Assembly (NCBI GenBank): GCA_964569095.1 | Contig: CAZMTB010000070.1 | Location: 1-19,534 of the forward strand | DNA: 19,534 nt | From: JALWSI01 sp964569095 [NCBI: uncultured Aquificales bacterium] | GTDB taxonomy: Bacteria; Thermosulfidibacterota; Thermosulfidibacteria; Thermosulfidibacterales | Reading direction: 5' to 3' | Made by a program: the position numbers and the translations under genes | Notes under the pieces: model-generated | Database searches by the model: none | What the model was told of the DNA's origin: nothing | What the model saw: only the letters and a program-made list of their open reading frames with translations | Part shown: in pieces, positions 16,500 through 19,534 of the stretch | Numbering within the stretch: position 1 is the first letter of the stretch | How the letters are laid out: each line of letters begins with the position of its first letter

Positions 16500-17479
16500 T
16501 GGATCCAAAACCGTTGAAGGAGATCTGGAGCAAACTGAGTTCGTGCAAAGAAGTAGCAATCCTAACTCACAAGAGTCCTGACGGAGACGCCATAGGGTCG
16601 GTTCTTGCAATGAAGATGGCCCTACAGGAAGCAGGGGTGAAGACCCGCATCTTCAACCGCCACGAGGTTCCCCAGGTCTACAGGTTTCTTCCCGGATGGG
16701 AAGAGATAGAGGTGGTTGAGAAGCTCGATCCAGCCTCCCTACCCGGCTGCGTGCTGGTTCTGGACGCCAGCGACTTTGAAAGGGTTTCCCTCTTCCACCA
16801 GGTGCCAGAGGATACCACAGTGGTACTGATCGACCACCACCGCCCCAGGGAACCCTTCGGAGACCTCAGGTTGGTGGACACGTCCTCTGCCTCTACGGGT
16901 GAACTAGTGCTGAGGCTTTTGGAGGCCAACGGGGTGAAGATATCCCCCGACATGGCCCTGGCCCTCTACACTGCGGTCTTCACCGACACGGGCGGTTTCA
17001 GGTATCCCAATACCTCTGCAGAGGCCCTATACGCCGGCTACAAGCTGGCCTCCTATGGAGCAGACCCCACCTTGGTACCCTTCCACGTCTATTCCAACTA
17101 CCCAGGTAACCGCCACAGGCTGCTGGGGCTCTCTCTCAACACCCTGGGATGGTCAGAAGACGGACTGGTGGCATGGATGGAGGTCACCCTTGAGATGTTC
17201 CGGGAGACGGGCACAAAGGCCGAGGACACGGAGGACTTCGTGGACTTTCCCCGCTCCATCAAGGGGGTAGAAGTGGCCCTATTCTTCAGGGAACGGGAGG
17301 TTGGCGGCGTAAAGGTGAGCCTCCGCTCCAAAAGTTGGATGAACGTGGCAGCGGTGGCCTCCCTATTCGGGGGAGGTGGCCACAGGAACGCGGCGGGATG
17401 CGAGATAGATGCCTCCCTGGAAGAGGCCAAGAGTATGGTTAAAGAAGAGGTGTTCAAGGCCCTTTCAACAAAAGGATAG
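16499..17479 (+). CDS. nrnA: DHH-family phosphoesterase, NrnA-like oligoribonuclease/pAp phosphatase
   Basis: A 326-residue DHH/DHHA1 enzyme. Metal-binding motifs are THKSPDGDAIGS (His24, Asp28, Asp30), LDASD (near 87), IDHH (about 111-114) and TDTGGF. The C-terminal DHHA1 substrate domain carries GGGGHRNAAG (about 291-300). Members degrade very short oligoribonucleotides and dephosphorylate 3'-phosphoadenosine 5'-phosphate. Position directly after rbfA is conserved in many genomes, where truB often follows; truB is absent here and an exonuclease gene takes its place. ATG 16499 overlaps the rbfA stop (TGATG); GTG 16496 is an alternative. Whether it also cleaves c-di-AMP-type dinucleotides cannot be read from sequence. 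Confidence 0.88.
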   Translation: MDPKPLKEIWSKLSSCKEVAILTHKSPDGDAIGSVLAMKMALQEAGVKTRIFNRHEVPQVYRFLPGWEEIEVVEKLDPASLPGCVLVLDASDFERVSLFHQVPEDTTVVLIDHHRPREPFGDLRLVDTSSASTGELVLRLLEANGVKISPDMALALYTAVFTDTGGFRYPNTSAEALYAGYKLASYGADPTLVPFHVYSNYPGNRHRLLGLSLNTLGWSEDGLVAWMEVTLEMFRETGTKAEDTEDFVDFPRSIKGVEVALFFREREVGGVKVSLRSKSWMNVAAVASLFGGGGHRNAAGCEIDASLEEAKSMVKEEVFKALSTKG

Positions 17480-17490
17480 CCCGTCCAGTT

Positions 17491-18354
17491 ATGAGAGACC
17501 ACGACCACATCCCACTGAGAGAGACCGAGTTCGTGGTCTTCGACACAGAGACCACGGGGCTCTCCTCCCTATCCTCCTTGGTGGAGCTCGGGGCGGTAAA
17601 GATGAGGGGATTCAAGGTGGTGGACACCTTTCACAGCCTGATACGCCCCTGGAACAACATACCCCAGGAGTCGGCAAGGGTTCACGGGATATCCCAGGAG
17701 ATGGTGAGGCACGCCCCTGAGACGGAGGAGGTGCTAGCGAGCTTCAGGGAGTTCTCGAAAGAATCGGTGCTGGTAGCCCACAACGCCCCCTTCGATTTGA
17801 AGATCATAGCGGTCCACCTACAGCGACTGGGAGAGCCCCTATGGGAAAATCGAATCATCGACACCTGTCGGGTATCCAAAAGGCACTTCCCAGAGGTGGG
17901 AAGCCACAGTTTGGAGTACCTCTGCAAGGTGTGGAGAAGCCCCTTCGAGGGCCAACACAGGGCGCTGGAAGACGCCAGGCACACCGCCTTCGTGATGAGC
18001 CGCATGGCAAACAAGATGGGGATAGACCACTCAACATCGGTATCGAAACTGATGGAGCTGTGGGGTCCTCCACTACAGATGAAGAGGTTCAGCCTAGAAC
18101 ACGCCCTGCTCAACGCGAGCCCCGCAGTCAGGGAGAAGGTGGACAGGCTACAACGGGCTATTCAAGAAGAGAGGCTCGTCTCCTACACCTACCTGAAGGG
18201 TGGAGAGCAGAGACAACCAATAGAGGGAGTTATTCCCAAAAGCGTCTTCTCGCCAGGAGACAAGATATACCTGGAAGTGCTCCCCCACAACGGATGGGGT
18301 AGGCCCATGGTATGCCGAATAGACTGGATACTACACCTTGAAGAGGAAGCATGA
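17491..18354 (+). CDS. DEDDh 3'-5' exonuclease with a WYL-like C-terminal domain
   Basis: A 287-residue protein. Residues 1-175 form a DnaQ-like exonuclease with all catalytic motifs: Exo I FDTETTG (Asp18, Glu20), Exo II AHNAPFD (Asp102) and Exo III HRALEDA (His156, Asp161). It lacks polymerase or UvrC-like parts, so it is not a PolC or a standard epsilon subunit by architecture, though an epsilon-like role is possible. Residues 217-287 look like a WYL domain: LQRAIQEERLVSYTY, then a basic turn and GVIPKSVF, then GDKIYLEVL and CRIDWILHLEEE, the order of strands seen in WYL proteins with IYL in place of WYL. WYL domains bind nucleotides or nucleic acid in known cases. The stop overlaps the next ATG by 4 bases (ATGA). 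Confidence 0.82.
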   Translation: MRDHDHIPLRETEFVVFDTETTGLSSLSSLVELGAVKMRGFKVVDTFHSLIRPWNNIPQESARVHGISQEMVRHAPETEEVLASFREFSKESVLVAHNAPFDLKIIAVHLQRLGEPLWENRIIDTCRVSKRHFPEVGSHSLEYLCKVWRSPFEGQHRALEDARHTAFVMSRMANKMGIDHSTSVSKLMELWGPPLQMKRFSLEHALLNASPAVREKVDRLQRAIQEERLVSYTYLKGGEQRQPIEGVIPKSVFSPGDKIYLEVLPHNGWGRPMVCRIDWILHLEEEA

Positions 18355-19169
18355 GGATTCGCACCATCACCAGCCCTGCCAACCCAAGGCTCAAATGGCT
18401 GAACCAGCTCTACAAGGCCAACCACAGGAAGAGAGAGAGACTCATGCTCGTTGAGGGGGAGAAGGAGATCTCCATGGCCCTGGAATCCGGCGTCACCCCC
18501 ACCCACCTCTTCTACAGCCTCGGCAATCCGGGAAAGGAAGAAGAGAGGGTGATAGAGGAGGTGGTCGAGAGGGGAGGCGAGGTGTTTGAGCTGGGCGAAA
18601 AGGCCTTCTCAAAGGTGGCCTACCGGGACTCCACCCAGGGAATGATCATGGTGGTGGAGGCTCCAGAGTTTCGCCTCGACTGGCCATCCTCTGAAGAGGC
18701 CCTCTACCTGGTCATCGAAGGGGTTGAGAAGCCAGGAAACATCGGCGCCATGCTGAGAACCGCCGACGCGGTGGGGTGCCACGGAGTCATACTCTGCGAT
18801 ACGGGCACAGACCTCACCAATCCAAACGTGGTTAGATCGAGTCTGGGCACCATATTCTCGGTAAGAGTGGCCCAGGTAGGTTCACGAGAGGCGGTGGAGT
18901 GGCTACTGAGAGAGGGAGTAACAATAGTGGCCGCCACTCCCTCAGGAGAGAGAACATTCACCCAGTCTCCCATAGGAGAAGGATCGGTGGCGGTGGCAGT
19001 GGGCAACGAGCACCAGGGTCTAAGCCCCCTCTGGTTAGAGAAGGCCCACCTAAGGGTGAAGATTCCCATGAGGGGCAGGGCAGACTCCCTCAACGTGGCA
19101 ACCTCCGCGGCTTTAATGCTCTACGAGGTGCTAAGGCAAAGGGAGTTTAGCCACCCTTCTCCGGGTTAG
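18351..19169 (+). CDS. SpoU-family RNA 2'-O-methyltransferase (RlmB/TrmH-like)
   Basis: A 272-residue SPOUT methyltransferase. An N-terminal L30e-like substrate domain (about 1-110) begins [15 protein letters not shown] and contains [15 protein letters not shown]. The trefoil-knot catalytic domain has motif 1 [20 protein letters not shown] (from residue 123), motif 2 [11 protein letters not shown] (Asn219, Glu220) and motif 3 [22 protein letters not shown]. It should methylate a ribose 2'-OH in rRNA or tRNA; the N-terminus resembles the 23S rRNA group more than TrmH, but the target nucleotide is not determinable. The ATG overlaps the exonuclease stop. The stop codon overlaps the stop of the convergent recombinase gene by 3 bases, so the two mRNAs share an end region with no visible terminator. 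Confidence 0.9.
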   Translation: MRIRTITSPANPRLKWLNQLYKANHRKRERLMLVEGEKEISMALESGVTPTHLFYSLGNPGKEEERVIEEVVERGGEVFELGEKAFSKVAYRDSTQGMIMVVEAPEFRLDWPSSEEALYLVIEGVEKPGNIGAMLRTADAVGCHGVILCDTGTDLTNPNVVRSSLGTIFSVRVAQVGSREAVEWLLREGVTIVAATPSGERTFTQSPIGEGSVAVAVGNEHQGLSPLWLEKAHLRVKIPMRGRADSLNVATSAALMLYEVLRQREFSHPSPG

Positions 19170-19534
19170 TCGGATTCGTCTCTATCCTGGGAAGAACGGG
19201 GCCTGCTCCTGGGATGGGCCCTGTCGTACTCCTCCAACAGGTGGCTAAGGGCCACCTTGGTGTATATCTGGGTGGTTGAGAGGTTGCTGTGACCCAATAA
19301 CTCCTGGATCACCCTCAGGTCCGCTCCTCCCTCCAACATGTGGGTAGCAAAGGAGTGGCGAAGGGTGTGGGGAGTCACCCGTCTTCCCAGTCCAGCCTTC
19401 CTGGTACGGCGGTTTATTATCCTGCGCACCGTCGTGGTAGAGATACGGGTGCCCCTGTTGGAGAGAAAGAGTGCCTTGGTTGTCACACCCTTCCTGGCAG
19501 CGGTCAGGCTACGCTCCCGCAGGTAGGCCCTCAC
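19166..19534 (-). CDS. Xer-type tyrosine recombinase, C-terminal part (5' end outside window)
   Basis: The frame is open to the right edge, so only the last 122 or so codons are seen of a protein usually about 300 residues long. Catalytic motifs are [14 protein letters not shown] (the His-x-x-Arg pair), [17 protein letters not shown] (the second His and the Tyr nucleophile) and a basic, hydrophilic tail. These match XerC/XerD more closely than phage integrases. In the family it resolves chromosome dimers at dif during division, or acts in integration. The N-terminal SAM-like domain and first catalytic Arg lie outside. The stop overlaps the stop of the convergent methyltransferase gene, which suggests a settled chromosomal position rather than a recent insertion. 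Confidence 0.88.
   Translation of the reverse strand: MRAYLRERSLTAARKGVTTKALFLSNRGTRISTTTVRRIINRRTRKAGLGRRVTPHTLRHSFATHMLEGGADLRVIQELLGHSNLSTTQIYTKVALSHLLEEYDRAHPRSRPRSSQDRDESD

Noticed and set aside
19166-19534. Xer-type recombinase as evidence of a mobile element
   Set aside because: It overlaps tail to tail with a housekeeping methyltransferase gene, has XerC/D-like motifs, and no attachment-site repeats or tRNA are visible; the 5' half is outside the window.

Overview
The window looks like ordinary chromosome from a Gram-negative (diderm) bacterium. It encodes the Tol-Pal envelope system, outer-membrane lipoproteins and enzymes for Kdo, the inner-core sugar of lipopolysaccharide. A ferredoxin-linked 2-oxoacid oxidoreductase, heavy use of AGA/AGG and ATA codons, Lys/Glu/Arg-rich proteins and very tight gene packing suggest a thermophilic, probably anaerobic or microaerophilic lineage, such as the Thermodesulfobacteriota or Aquificota neighbourhood. 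That placement is inference; no rRNA is present.

Layout: (1) 1-2368, + strand: the 3' end of tolB, two tandem pal-type lipoprotein genes and cpoB (ybgF). (2) 2391-6580, - strand: the Kdo operon kdsB-pyrG-kdsA-kdsD, with 1-4 base overlaps or gaps. PyrG makes the CTP that KdsB uses to activate Kdo. (3) 6581-6725: an AT-rich divergent promoter region, followed by an Hsp20 gene (+) and a clear intrinsic terminator. (4) 7380-10403, +: a four-subunit 2-oxoacid:ferredoxin oxidoreductase in the order delta-alpha-beta-gamma, coupled to a tandem-ACT protein and closed by a strong terminator. (5) 10463-11464, +: an orphan family-2 type O-methyltransferase. (6) 11465-11609: a structured regulatory region with a nested inverted repeat over a candidate promoter, then a terminator-like hairpin just before rimP. 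(7) 11610-19169, +: a long translation, ribosome-maturation and RNA-metabolism operon: rimP-nusA-rnpM-infB-DUF503-rbfA-DHH phosphoesterase-DEDDh exonuclease-SpoU methyltransferase. (8) 19166-19534, -: the C-terminal part of a Xer-type tyrosine recombinase running off the right edge.

I found no CRISPR array, rRNA, tRNA, insertion sequence or defence system, and no intergenic stretch over 300 bases. I do not see an obviously new multi-gene system. The least ordinary items are the probable attenuator and dyad ahead of rimP-nusA, the exonuclease carrying a WYL-like C-terminal domain, the two-pal arrangement with a shared conserved DNA segment, and the oxidoreductase coupled to an ACT protein.
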